NCBI GenBank assembly: GCA_964036045.1 | Contig: OZ038382.1 | Location: 86,351,795 to 86,415,794 of the forward strand | Length of the DNA stretch: 64,000 bases | DNA from: Eutreptiella sp. 'Long Island Sound 2002' | Lineage: Eukaryota; Euglenozoa; Euglenophyceae; Eutreptiales; Eutreptiaceae | Direction: 5' to 3' | Shown here: in pieces, positions 42,433-54,269 of the stretch | How the letters are laid out: every line of letters starts with the position of its first letter | Position numbering within the stretch: position 1 is the stretch's first letter | Notes under the pieces: generated by a model | The model's input: only the letters and a program-made list of their open reading frames with translations | What the model was told of the DNA's origin: nothing | Databases searched by the model: none | Program-made: the position numbers and the translations under genes

Positions 42433-43109
42433 CCACGAACACACACCACACAAACCAGCACAGACACCACGCACACGCGCCGCGCCACAAGCACACACAA
42501 CACGGGCAACCCCCCACCCACGGAAACACCCACTGCCGCGGCCGCCGGACCCCAGCCAGGAGTGGCGGAGAAACGCACCCGAGACCCACGGCCGGAAGCG
42601 GTGAAGGAACACCCGACCAGGACCCTCAGCCAGGAGTGGCGGGGGCCCAGGCACCCCCACCACCAGCGCACCCCCAAGCCAGGAGTGGCGGGGAACCGCA
42701 ACCAGGACCCGCAGCCAGGAGTGGCAAGCGACCACACACCAGCGGACCCCAGCCAGGAGTAGCGGGGAACCGCACCCGGGTCCGTCAGCCAGGAGTGGCG
42801 AGGAGCACCCACCACCACCGGCAGTGAAACCCAGCCAGGAGTGGCGGGCAATCGCACTCAGGAACCTCCGCCAGGAGTGGCGAGGGACCAACCACAACAT
42901 GCACCAGCCACATCCAAACCCACACCAGCGGCAAGCCCGAGCCGGGGAAACAAACCGCCACACACCACACACCCACACACACACACACACACCAACACAC
43001 ACAGAAGACACACCCACACCCACACCACCACCAAGAACACACGACACACACACCAGCACAGACACCACGCGCGCACGCGCCACGCCACAAACACACACAC
43101 ACCACGAGA
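42433..43109 (+). repeat. CA-rich tract with GCCAGGAGTGGC motifs
   Basis: It contains about nine motif copies (for example near 42554, 42632, 42677 and 42714) between CACACA runs. The block TGGCGAGGGACCAACCACA...CCAGCCACA resembles part of repeat R and recurs near 44175, so the tract is built from partial copies of the R body. Confidence 0.7.
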
Positions 43110-43452
43110 AACCCCTGTGCTCCGTTCCGTCCTCATTGAGGTCGTCAATGTCTAATGACAACTTGTCCCCTTGTAATTGTCCATCAATGTAAAACCACCA
43201 TGGAAATGACACATACTGCAAGATGAGCAACATGTTCACTTTTAAAATGCGGGCATCCAAATTTTGAGGAAAATGAGATTTGGTGTGCCATGACCGGCAT
43301 ACACACATGATCCGGGCAATGAGAGTGGATGTGAAGGTTCTACGTGGGTAAGGAGGAATGTGCTGAACGGGCTTGGGTGCCAAAACATTTGTTGCCACAA
43401 ACCAATTCCACAGCTACACATAGTGGGGGTCCACAAGGAATGCCACACGGCG
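43110..43452 (-). other. Flank of the helicase fragment, likely same captured segment
   Basis: Balanced base composition, unlike the CA-rich DNA on both sides. On the minus strand an open frame from 43398 encodes about 95 residues (MATNVLAPKPVQHIPP, FPWWFYIDGQLQGD, DIDDLNEDGTEHRG) and could be the C-terminal continuation of the helicase gene in another frame. I recognise no domain. Confidence 0.4.
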
Positions 43453-43948
43453 TCAGTTAAGAATATATAGACCTTGAAGGGACCGTGCCCGTGACAATGC
43501 AACATACGCATGTGCTGCGGCAAAGAAGGTTGCCATATCAATCCACACAATCCGGTACGAGCAGCCTTGCGATCCGTGAGCAATACATGCATATCCTGCG
43601 AGCATCGGAAATTGTAGTGTTCTGACCTGCATGGATGGCCCGTACACGGGGATTATTTGTTGGAACCGACAAATAGGGTACTCCCTAGTGCGACCAATGG
43701 GGCACACAACGATAACATTATTGGACCATCGTTTGATAACAACCATTGTCGAGTTCACCAAACGATTCTGAATATTAACGTTGCGAATTAGCCGGGCTCG
43801 CATACCGGCGGCCACGAAAACCTGTTGTTGGAGCACGCGGCGATTGCGAGAATTGATGTAGTCGCACATGGCTTGATTGGTAGGAGCACCACCCATGTCC
43901 ACATAGGTGGCGTTGAAGGTCACAATATTAGACCGAACCCCACGGAGA
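43453..43948 (-). pseudogene. PIF1-like helicase, C-terminal fragment
   Basis: The minus strand reads GMRARLIRNVNIQNRLVNST, then REYPICRFQQIIPVYGPSMQ, then LQFPMLAGYACIAHGSQGCS and HAYVALSRARSLQGLYILN before TGA (43453-43455). The last two are the SF1 helicase motifs V/VI of the PIF1 family (AxTIHKSQG-like, and YVALSR). Walker A and B motifs are absent and the upstream boundary fuses to CA-rich DNA near 43950, so it is a fragment. PIF1 genes are host genes and also form the helicase part of Helitron Rep/Hel proteins. Which source applies cannot be told from this piece. Confidence 0.75.
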
Positions 43949-43960
43949 TGGCCACTATCG

Positions 43961-44990
43961 CAGCCGGCGGACCCCAGCCAGGAGTGGCCGGGGACCACAA
44001 CCAGGACCCGCGGCCAGGAGGGACCAGCGACCACACACCACCACCGCCAGCGGACCCCAGCCAGGAGTGGCGGGGAACCGCACCTGGGGTCCTCAGCCAG
44101 GAGTGGCGAGGAACACCCACCACCACCGGCAGCGAAACCCAGCCAGGAGCACTCAGGAACCTCCGCCAGGAGTGGCGAGGGACCAACCACAGCACACACC
44201 AGCCACACCCACACCTGCACCAGCAGCAAGCCCCAGCCTGAGAAACCAACCACCACACACCACACACGCACACACACACACACCAAGACAAACGGAAGAC
44301 ACACCCTCACCCACACCACCACCACGAACACACAACACACACACCAGCACAGACACCACGCGCACGCGCCGTCCCACAAACACACAGAACCCGGGAAACC
44401 CCCCACCCGACCCCCACCCGACCCCACGGAAACGGCCACCGCTGCGGCCGGCGGACCCCACCCAGGAATGGCGGGGAACCGCACCCAGGACCCTCAGCCA
44501 GGAGTGGCGAGGGGCCACCCACCACCAACACCAGCAGAACCCCCCAGCCAGGAGTGGCAGGGGACCGCACCCGGGGCCCTCAGCCAGGAGTGGCGAGGGA
44601 ACGCCGAATCAGGACCCTCGGCCAGAAGCGAGGGGCCACCCGCCGCCACCACCACGCCCCACAAACCAGCGGACCTCAGCCCGCAGTGGCGAAGGCCCGC
44701 CCCCCAGCAACACCAGAGGACCCCAAGCAGGAGTGGCAGGGAGCCGCACCCAGGACCCTCAGCCAGGAGTGTCGAGGGACCACCCGCCACCACCGGCGCT
44801 GGCCCCCAGCCAGGAGTGGCGGGGAGGCGCACACAAGCGCCACGGCCAGGAGTGGCGAGGAGGCGCCCCCCCACCAGCACTGCCGCACCCCAGCCAGGGC
44901 CGGCGGAAAACCCACCACCGCAACCAACACAGCGAGAGAGGGAGGACGGGACGCAGGAAGCCCACAGGAGACGCAGGCGAGGGGCCCAAC
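43961..44990 (+). repeat. CA-rich tract with dense GCCAGGAGTGGC motifs
   Basis: About 18 motif copies (for example near 43978, 44063, 44098, 44172, 44475, 44498, 44548 and 44585) spaced mostly 20-80 bp apart and separated by CACACA runs. Open frames on both strands are composition effects. Confidence 0.75.
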
Positions 44991-45400
44991 CTCAGGGGTT
45001 TGGGCCCCCGCCCGGTGAACGTATCGGCCCCACCTGAGCATACGCAATAAGGTGGGATACGCCCGGGACCGTAGTTCAGCGGCCCGCGGTGGCACAGGCC
45101 TGGGGGGGTGGCCAATGGGCCTGACCAAGAGCACTCCCCACGGCACGTACTGCGGTTCGGGCCCGGCGAGGGGCTGCGGGTAGAGCACACCGTCCATTGG
45201 GGCAGACAAGAGACACGCCTGTCCCGCAAGGACTCCCCTGCGACCCACAGTGTACCCGACCCCGGTGTGGGGAACGGCTGGAGTACCTCGCTACGACGCA
45301 GGTCCATTTGTACCGAGCGGGTACAAATGGACGGCCCGTACAACAGAGTTACACCCTGACGGTGAGTGCAAGCATCGGCCCCCCGAAGGGGAAACACCAG
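44991..45400. other. GC-rich island inside the CA-rich tract, with a strong hairpin
   Basis: About 400 bases of balanced G and C with no motif copies. It holds the 13-bp hairpin at 45302-45332. I found no gene or match to other parts of the window. Confidence 0.5.
45302..45332. repeat. Perfect 13-bp stem, 5-base loop hairpin
   Basis: GTCCATTTGTACC (45302-45314) and GGTACAAATGGAC (45320-45332) are exact reverse complements around GAGCG. Confidence 0.85.
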
Positions 45401-46000
45401 AGGAAGGGACCCGAGCCAGCATCAAGGACCCCTCCCTCCCCACTCAGCCCCACCGCACACACACCACAGCCTGGGCTGGCCCGGGTACGGCACCAGGGGA
45501 ACAGCGCGCCACGCGACGCGGCAAAGAGAAAGAAGGGGGAGGGCACGCAAAGGGGTAACACACCACCACCAGCATACCCGAGCCAGGAGTGGCGGGGAAC
45601 CACATCCGGGCCCCACAGCCAGGGCGGGAGAGGGACCACGACACACAGCCCCCGCACCCACACAGAGCTGCCAAACCAAGCCCAGAGAGGCGAGGACAGG
45701 CACCCAAACGCACCACCAACGTACCACACACACATCCGCGCGCACACAACATACACCACCACGGCGGCCACCAACACGAGCACCACAAACACACACAATA
45801 CACCAAAGCGCGAGCACCGCCCGCACCACAAACGCACACAACACAGAAAGACCCACAGAACAAGAACCCAGCAACCCTCCGCCAAGGGAGCTGCAGGGCC
45901 GCCAGAAACACCACTAGGACACAAGGGTAGACCAACTAGCAGCACCCACCAAGCCCTCAGCCAGGAGTGGCGAGCGCCCACGCCCAGCAACACCCAATGA
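45401..46000 (+). repeat. CA-rich tract, sparse motif copies
   Basis: C- and A-rich DNA with motif copies near 45581 and 45960, without supported genes. A 267-codon frame (45197-46000) is open but low-complexity. Confidence 0.5.
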
Positions 46001-49000
46001 CCAACCACGCCCAAGCCCACACCCAGGACCAGTAACTGCGATACCCACACCAGCGCCACCACCAACACCCAAACCAAGACCACCCAAACCGAACGCCACA
46101 ACACCCTCACCAGCGGAAACACCCCGAGCCAGCGGAGACACCGGCGGCAAAGACACCCAGTGAATCATCAACGGCACCCTCACCATCCAGCGCAACGCCC
46201 TCGCAGTCGGCAACACCACCGAACCAGAGCACCCAGCAAAACACCTAAGACACCGTCGCCAACATTGAATCAACACAAGAAGCCTCCAAACACCGGCCAA
46301 CGACCACACCCGCGCTACGCACCGACCCGCAGCCAGAGCCGCCATGTCCAGCATCCACACCATCAGAAACACCAACACCACCAAGAATCGTGCCGGCGCA
46401 ACACCCTCACCATCACCATCACCGGTGGCGCCGCCGTCCTCACCAACGCGTACGACACCTACACACACCAACACCAGGTACAACACCTACACCACCCAAG
46501 CCAACGGCATCAACAACACCATCGCCAGCACCACCCCACCGTCAACGTCACCACCGGCAGCCTCCGGCACCAGAGGCAACCAGAGGACCACAACCGGTGA
46601 ACCAACAAACCACCAAGCCTCCACCCGAGGACACAAGGGAACACGCCCGGAAACATCAACAACAACACCCTCGCCACCAAAGCATCGCACAAGACGCCAT
46701 CCACCACACACCATCACCAGCGGTACCCACACCACCGGCACCACCGGCACCACCCTCACCGACGACATCAACCGGGGCATCACCTGCAACACCCTCACCA
46801 ACGGCATCACCAGCGGCCCACACCACCTACTGCGCACCCTCCCTGTCAGACCCAATGGAACCAGCCAGCGACCACCCGGGAACAGAAGCAGCCCACCCCC
46901 GGACGCAAGCTACTGACCGCCCACGCACGGACCCACACCAACCACCAGCAACGCCCTCAACATCGGCAAAATCAGAGCCGCCATAAACCGTAGCAACGCC
47001 CGCAACGGCCTCGCCACCGGCATCAGCAACAGCACCATCAACAACGCGACCTCAGCGACAGCAACTTGGAGCATCAACGACAGCCACCACAGCGACACCA
47101 GTCACGGCGCCCTCCTCTCAGGCACCGCCCAGTACAACGCCTGCAACACCATCTGCATCAACGACACCAAGGAGGGCCCCGACACAGGACACGGCCAACA
47201 CCGCCAGGACCGACGCACCAGCCAGCAATGCCCACGGGAACCTCCGCCAGGAGGGGCGAGGTCCCACCCCCACGGCACCACCATCCACCAGGGGATGACC
47301 TACAACGCCCTCGCCATCACCGGCGGCTCCCTCACCAACAACGTCACCAGCACCACCGACAGCGGCATCACAGCAACACCACCACCCACCCACAGCACCA
47401 ACACCCTCGACAACAACCGGTGCAACACATACAATTACAGACCCAAAGACAGCCGAAGAAAATGCCCCAACACCAGAGACGACCGGCTCCACCAGGAACG
47501 CAAGCCAACCGACCACCAGCCGACCACCAGCGCACGCCAGGCCCCCCGCCAGGAGTGGCAAGACCCCACGCCCGGAACCGCCGACCACCCAAGCGCAGGC
47601 CGCGCCCAGCACCAACACCAACCACACCCACACCATCAGACCACCACAAGACACGCCAACCACCAAGTATCACCTGCGACACCCTCACCGTCGGCATCAC
47701 CAGCGACGCCAACACCCACAGCACTATCCACACCACCCCCACCAACGACGTCACCCGGAACCATAGCCGCCTAAATGCCTCACCTACAAGACTCTGACCA
47801 TCAACACCACGACATCGGCACAGAATATCACCTATCCCGCCCTCAGCGTTGGCGTCAGCACGAACGCCAGCAGGACTGGTAAACGAACGCCAGCAGCGCC
47901 ACCCACCGGGCCCCCAGCCAGGGGTAACAACAGCACACACCAAACAAGGCCCAGGGAGCACCCACACCCGGAAACGCCACTCCCACCATCATCAACGCCA
48001 GCGGCACCACAGAGCAACACACCACCTACCTACAACACCCTCACCTTACGCCTCACCGCCCGCATAATCGACATCACCCGGAGCATCACCAACGACCACC
48101 CTAGGCACAACACCATCACATCCATCCCTCACCAGCAGCGACACCAGCAACACCCTCTGCCAGGAGTGGCGAGGAGGTAACCCGACATCGCGGAGCCGCA
48201 CTGGGTGCCCCCGGCAACCTCACCATCAGAGCACCACCACCGGCACCCACCGCCAAAACACCACCAGCAACGTCACCAACGACGCCAACACCCGGAGCAC
48301 CACCGACACCAACATCACCATCAGCGTCACCAACGCCACCGACGCCTGACACGACAACCGCACAGCCTGCACCATCAGCATTGGCCGAACCGTCACCGAC
48401 ACCACCCTCACAGGCGGCATCAACGATGACGCCCCCCGCAGCGACACCACCTGCACCAATCTCACCGGCGGCATAGCCCGGGTAACAACCTGCGACCGCG
48501 AACCGCAGGCGCTAACAACCAGGACATTGCCGACAACACTCCTGGCGTCACCAACGCCAACACCCAGTGCGTCACCAACACCGCCCTCAGCAACACCACC
48601 GAAAGCAGCACCATCGACCGATGCCCACATCACCCTCACTAACTGTGCCACCGGCGGCGCCACCACCAGGATACGGGTCCCCCATCCCATCCCCCCTCCC
48701 GGGAACAACAGCGGCATCACCTACACCCCCCGCCATCTGCACAGCCAGCGGCACCATCACCAGCACCAACAGAAACACCGGCGACGGCACCCTCACCAAC
48801 AACCAACACCCCCATTACCACTGTCACCAGCGCAACCACCACCAGTCACGCCACCGACCGTCGGCGCTAGCCACCAACGACGCCAACACCACACCCTAAA
48901 CCACACCTACACCCAAAACCTGCAGAAACACTCGCGGTAAGCCCACCAGCGACATCACCCCCCACCAGGAACGGCCACCCCTCAGCGACAGGGCCAGACG

Positions 49001-50222
49001 CTGATGATGAGCACCAGCAGGAAAGCCGGCCCATAGCGCCCACAACAGCCCAAAGACCTCCCGCTCCCGGACCCACACCCAGAAGCAACACCTACGCCGA
49101 CCACCAATATGTGCCACACCCACACCGCCCCACTATCGGTGTCACCGACACCCAGGAAGACACCAACAGCGCCCTCGCCGTCACCGCCACCAACCTCGAA
49201 GAACCAACGTCCACATCACTGCCAGCACCGCACCCACGCCGTCGACATCACTAGCAGCACACCCGCCCGTGCCGTCATTGGCACCGCCGCCCCTGGCACC
49301 ACCTGCGCTCACCAGCGCCACCATCACCCCACGCAACGCCAAGAGCCCGGCATCACCAACGGCCTCAACGAATGTGGACACCACCGACACCACCATCACC
49401 GCACGGGGTCTACCCACAGAGCAAGAACAGCTTCGACCACCATCAATCAGTGCACCACCCGCGGCACCCCCACCGTCACCAACACCACCCTCATGACCAC
49501 AGCACCTAACACACGTCCACCGCTGGCGACATCGGCCCCACCACCCGGCGTGTCATCTACAGCACCCTCCTCACCACCGCCACATCCGGCCCTGATACGC
49601 TAAATCCCATACAGCCGGAGACAACACACTCACCGTCGACGCCACCTGCAACACCACCGCCCCTCACATCACCAATGGCACCCTCGCCATCACCAACCGA
49701 GCCACCACCGTCACCATCAGCATCAACAACACCACCAGAGGCACCAACAACACTGGCGACAGCAACAGCGACAACAGTGACCGGCTGACCCACCAACTTC
49801 AGCATCAACTAACTAACGCGATCCCTGCACCACCCTCACCTACACTAACGCCTATACGGCCCTCACCAACGGCACTGTCAGCGGCACAATCACCCACTCC
49901 AACACCCACACCACCCTCACCACCAACAATACCCCCACCCCCCACCAATCCACCGCCATGGACCACGCCACCTACCAGCAGCCCACACAGGGGAACCCCC
50001 GAACACCCACTAAACATCAGCGGACCGCCCCGCGGCCGGGACCCCGCCCCCCTCGAAACACGAGCAAACAGGCGCAACACGCCACATCACCCCAAGGGTC
50101 AGGGCTCACGGGGAACGGAACAGCGGAGCAAGCACGCCACCACCCGCACGCGTGGCCCACCCTATCGTACCCCGCTCCGCAACACCGCGGCCACACTGTC
50201 CCCCCGCTTCCCCCGAGAGGAC
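46001..50222 (+). repeat. Degenerate Thr/Asn/Ser/Pro-coding repeat region
   Basis: The dominant word is ACCATCACCAGCGGC or CACCCTCACCAACGGC, seen near 46720-46820, 47300-47370, 47665-47700, 48290-48420 and 49670-49760. Where the frame holds, it encodes TLTNGITSG-like units. Frames switch often and stops are common, so there is no intact ORF. It may be a decayed repetitive ORF1-like section of element F or plain low-complexity DNA. Motif variants persist near 47228, 47539, 47918 and 48163, which ties this part to the CA-rich tract on its left. Confidence 0.55.
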
Positions 50223-50644
50223 GTGCGCTGGAGCCCACTGCTGGGACGACGACTAGGACGTAATCCCGGCCATCCAACACCTACTGGCAGCCACGGCCCC
50301 GCGCCCACAAGCTCACCAGCAAGCCACGGAACCGCAGGAGCCCGACCATCCCATGCCACCACGCTCAATATCCCCCGCGTCCACCACAGACCAGAACGCA
50401 GGACACCAGCGAAAGGAGCCCGACAACACCGCCACGCCCCCACCCCCCCCCCCGAAAGGACATCTACGCCACACTGGCCGGCACCCTAGCCCACCCCATG
50501 GACGCCGAGCAGTACTACCAATCCGTCCAACGAGACCTCCCAGCTGACCACGCGACCCTCCAGGGCTGGAAGCAGGAGACAGGGAACGACAACGAGTGGG
50601 GCACGGAGGAAGACCTTCTCTGAGAAGACACCTGAAAAGGCACC
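50223..50644 (+). other. Partly coding DNA before the 290-aa ORF
   Basis: From about 50455 one frame reads DIYATLAGTLAHPMDAEQYY and later NEWGTEEDLL, which looks like real protein sequence, up to stops at about 50620-50635. It could be the start of the next ORF, separated by nonsense changes. The order of a WG-x-E-x-L-type motif before a His-containing strand recalls OTU peptidases, but I see no catalytic Cys motif. Confidence 0.35.
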
Positions 50645-51517
50645 ATGGACGCCTTCCTGGAAGCGGCAGCCGTGACCTACGACCGCCCGCCCGGGGACAC
50701 CAGGCACGCCCTGCACGCCCTCCTAGCATTCCACAGCTGGAAACACCGCCACACCATCACCCTCCACCCCCTCGACCACAATCTGCAACGATGGACACCT
50801 GAAGACGACGCCACCGCCGCCATCACCATACAGCAAGACCCCGAGAACCCAGCGGGGTACCACATCTCCTGGAATCATCCGGCACCCCAGACCCCCGCCT
50901 CCCCCACCCTCGCAGATGTCTTCGCCACCATCAGCGCAGAACTGCAGGAAGCGAAAGCCCCACAACAACCGGACGATGAGATGCCCCAGGCACCATCCCC
51001 ACCAACCACACAAGAAAGCCCCCGCAAAGAGCCCCTCAGCCACCCCATCACCACAATGGAGCTCCCCCCACAGCACCGCACCACCCCGGACCGCAACGGG
51101 TTTCGAGACCTGCCACGGGAATGGGCGGTCGACAACGGCACACTCCGGTGGGACAAAATCACACCGGGGCTCCAGGCCATTCGCCTCCACTCAATCACCG
51201 AACCCACCACCACCTGGACACTACTGACTAACCGCCATCACCTCCTCCTCACCGTCCAAGGAGATGCCAACATCACACCAACGGAGGGAGACCCTGTAAC
51301 AGCAGCCCCCACCCACGCTGTCCACATACCCCCGCAAGCATCGTCGGCACCTATGACGATACATCCAGGCCCCACCCCATGGCAAGCCATTGTCATCACT
51401 TACCCCACCCCCAAACGACCACACACAAACCTGGCAGCAACGGTGGGAGGACATCCGTGGGGACCTCCTCCAGGAACACCTAGGGCTCACCACACTCCCA
51501 CCCGGTACGATGAGTAG
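50645..51517 (+). CDS. Element F ORF, 290 aa, unknown function
   Basis: The ATG at 50645 lies in good context (GGCACCATGGAC) and starts MDAFLEAAAVTYDRPPGD. Residues 1-90 look globular, with alternating hydrophobic strands (TITLHPL, TAAITIQQ, GYHISWNH). A Pro/Gln linker follows. Residues about 160-265 form a second globular part with strand-like segments (TWTLLTNRHHLLLTVQG, HAVHIPPQA, WQAIVITYP) whose spacing is somewhat cupin-like. TAG closes it at 51517. It is the longest clean ORF before the endonuclease and lies upstream in the same orientation, so it may be part of the element's first ORF. I recognise no family. Confidence 0.45.
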   Translation: MDAFLEAAAVTYDRPPGDTRHALHALLAFHSWKHRHTITLHPLDHNLQRWTPEDDATAAITIQQDPENPAGYHISWNHPAPQTPASPTLADVFATISAELQEAKAPQQPDDEMPQAPSPPTTQESPRKEPLSHPITTMELPPQHRTTPDRNGFRDLPREWAVDNGTLRWDKITPGLQAIRLHSITEPTTTWTLLTNRHHLLLTVQGDANITPTEGDPVTAAPTHAVHIPPQASSAPMTIHPGPTPWQAIVITYPTPKRPHTNLAATVGGHPWGPPPGTPRAHHTPTRYDE

Positions 51518-54260
51518 GCCAAGCACCACACGGCATACACACCCCAGGGGTTATGGGCGTACGCCACACACACAAACCCACAAGCAGCGGAGGACATCAA
51601 GACCGCACTATCCATCCAGCAAGCCGAGACCCAGACCCCGCACCGCAACACCCAGCGAGGCTACACCATTTGGTGGGCATATCAGAACCACGACACCCTC
51701 ACCCCCTAACCAGGCCCCCCCCCTCTAGACACCAACACAACCGCCCTCCTCCAGGCCGCAGCAGCGGCAGCCACCCAGGTAGGGGCCCAGGAAACCTGGA
51801 GCCCGCAATACCAGGTCAAAACCAAAGTGGCGCCCTACGCGAAAGCGCAAGACAAGCCCCCATCGCTGAAGCCACTCCACCCCCCACTCAAGCTGGACAC
51901 GATGGAGCACACCCCCCACGACGAATGGGCGACCAACTACATCATCCTTCACACCACCACCCGCAAGGACGACGCCGCCAGGATCACCGTCACCCGCCAC
52001 CTTCCCCACACCACACAGGTGTATGAGCTGACGGCCCCCAACGTCCTTGTCACCCATGGTCGACACGACGAGCGATACACCATACAGGCGGAGGGGGCCT
52101 CCGCGAGCACCCTGTACACGTGGACAACACCGGGGGACCTCCCACACCCAACCCTCCATCACGCCCCATCCTGGCCCACCCCCTTCCACACGGCAGACCG
52201 CCCCAACAAGAAGCCCAAACACACAGGCGTACACACCCCCGCCCAGGAGGCCCAGCACCGACACGATGCAAGGCGCAAGGCCTGCACCCTCCACAACGAC
52301 CACACCATCCCCCGCATCACGCCCCCCCCGCCAGAGTGTCTGATGCCACCCACAACCGCACGATCACAGGCATCATCACGGACTGCCTAAATCCAGCGGC
52401 GTCGAGGGCAGACGCCCTGTGGATCAGCGAAGGGCGCTCCCAGACACGGGTGGTGGCGCGCCTCAACAACATCCAACCCCACAGACTCCAGCGCGCCGTC
52501 AGACCCTTCGCCGTACTCATCACCCCGTACGGCATCAACCACCCCCGCTCTGAGCACCATAACCCGCCCTGCTCCACCCCATGCACCTCGCCCATGCGCC
52601 AACCGCTCCCGGCCCCCACCATCACGGGCAACATGTACCTGGGCACCGTACCGGGGGACCCGGGCATATACATCCTGCCCAACAGGTCCAGGGAAAACAC
52701 GCCATCCCCCTCCACGGAGTAGAGTTCCTCGCCCTGGGACCGCCCCCACCAAAACACCAACACCAGCACATCCCGGGGGACAGACAGACGCAGGCGCCAG
52801 ACGAGGGAAAAAACGCCAACCAACGCGCCCTGGCCCACATCATCGTCCACCTCACAGCCCACCTACCAAAGGACTTCGGCGCGGAGCGCCACATCGTCCT
52901 TGAAGGGCAAACCCACCAGACCATCACCGCCGCCCTATGCACCCTCGCCGCCCACGAACACCACTGAGACCCCACAGCCATCCCAGCGATGCCCCCACCA
53001 CCGCAAGGCCCCAACGATCCCGTCACCCCCTTCCACATCGATCAACTCCTAAGCCGCAGAGCCACCCCACACCTCCACCCCTCCAGAATAGAACTAGCTA
53101 TCGCGTTGTGGGACACCCTGGACACTCTTCCCCAACAACCCGCCATCCACATCCTCAAAGCGGACGCCCAAAGGTGGGTCCTCCACTGGGCACACGGAGT
53201 CCTCATGGCCGCCCAGCCCTACACCCTGGAGATAGACCTGGAAGACCCCCCACGAGACCGGCAGCGACTCCTCCAGGCGATCACCCTCCCAGGCTGCAAA
53301 GGCGCCCCGGGGGAAGCCCTCCACACAGCACTCTACCCGGCTCAAGGGTCCCCCAACGGCCCAGACACACCGGAACCCACGGAGGCTTGGGACAAACAGC
53401 CCAAGGCCATGAGGAACTACCACCTCCAGCACCCTTTGGACAACAGCCCGGCCGCACTGCCATGGCCAACCGACCCCCCGAGACCGTGCGCAAGCTCGCC
53501 GACCTCACGCGCAGCCACGCGAAAGCAAACATGCAAACGCCGGCAGAACCCCCGCTAAGGGATCCGGGCCAGCAGGCTACGCACCCCTTCATCAAACCCC
53601 ACGCCCCCCCAGCTCCACCACCTCCAGTCCCACCCAAGCGAGCGAGACAGAAAAGGGGCGCACCCGCCCCCAGCCAAGCTACAAAAGCAGCAACCTCGAA
53701 ACCCCCTGCACCCCCCCCGACCCACCCGGCAAACCTGGACCAAGCATCCTCGTCATCCTCCCTCCCATCATTACCACCACCCCACCCGGACCAGGCGTCC
53801 TCATCATCCTCCCTCTCGCCACCAGCACAGCCCCCGCCCAAGGCGTACCCAGGACTCCACAAGGGCGAGAAGGTCCAGCAGCCCTTCCGCAACGACCACA
53901 CGGGCGACTAGATCTGGTGTGAGAGCACAATCCAGTACCGCCTCCGCGACCTGGTGGACAACGGGGGGCCACAGATCCGGGTGATCTGGCACCGCAAAAA
54001 GGAGCTAGACCAAGGCAGCAGCGCCCCGGACAAGCCAGAAGGCCACACCCTGGAGCTCACCAGCGCCCACCCCATCCGGCTCCGCACCTAGGAGAACAAG
54101 GCCCACAGAGGCACCAAATACACTGGGGAACTCCCCCCTGAGTGGAGCCAGGGCCTCCCCCCACCGCGCCTACCCAAGCGTCCACCACCAGGTAAAATGT
54201 CCCCGGACTCCAGTCCCCCTCCCTGACGGGGCAAGGGCCGAGGGCACAAGCCTCCACAGC
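51518..54260 (+). pseudogene. Element F first-ORF region, fragmented
   Basis: Consecutive frames on the plus strand carry protein-like rather than simple-repeat sequence: 51827-52390 (WATNYIILHTTTRKDD, VYELTAPNVLVTHGRHDERY), 52340-52722 (ITDCLNPAASRADALWISEG, RAVRPFAVLITPYGI), 52700-52967 (AHIIVHLTAHLPKDFGAERH) and 52989-53911 (IELAIALWDTLDTLPQQPAIH, then a Pro/Ser/Lys-rich basic tail). They change frame several times, so the original gene has decayed or the assembly has indels. The position before the endonuclease suggests an ORF1 product or an N-terminal extension. No domain could be named. Confidence 0.45.
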
Positions 54261-54269
54261 CCCGCCCGG

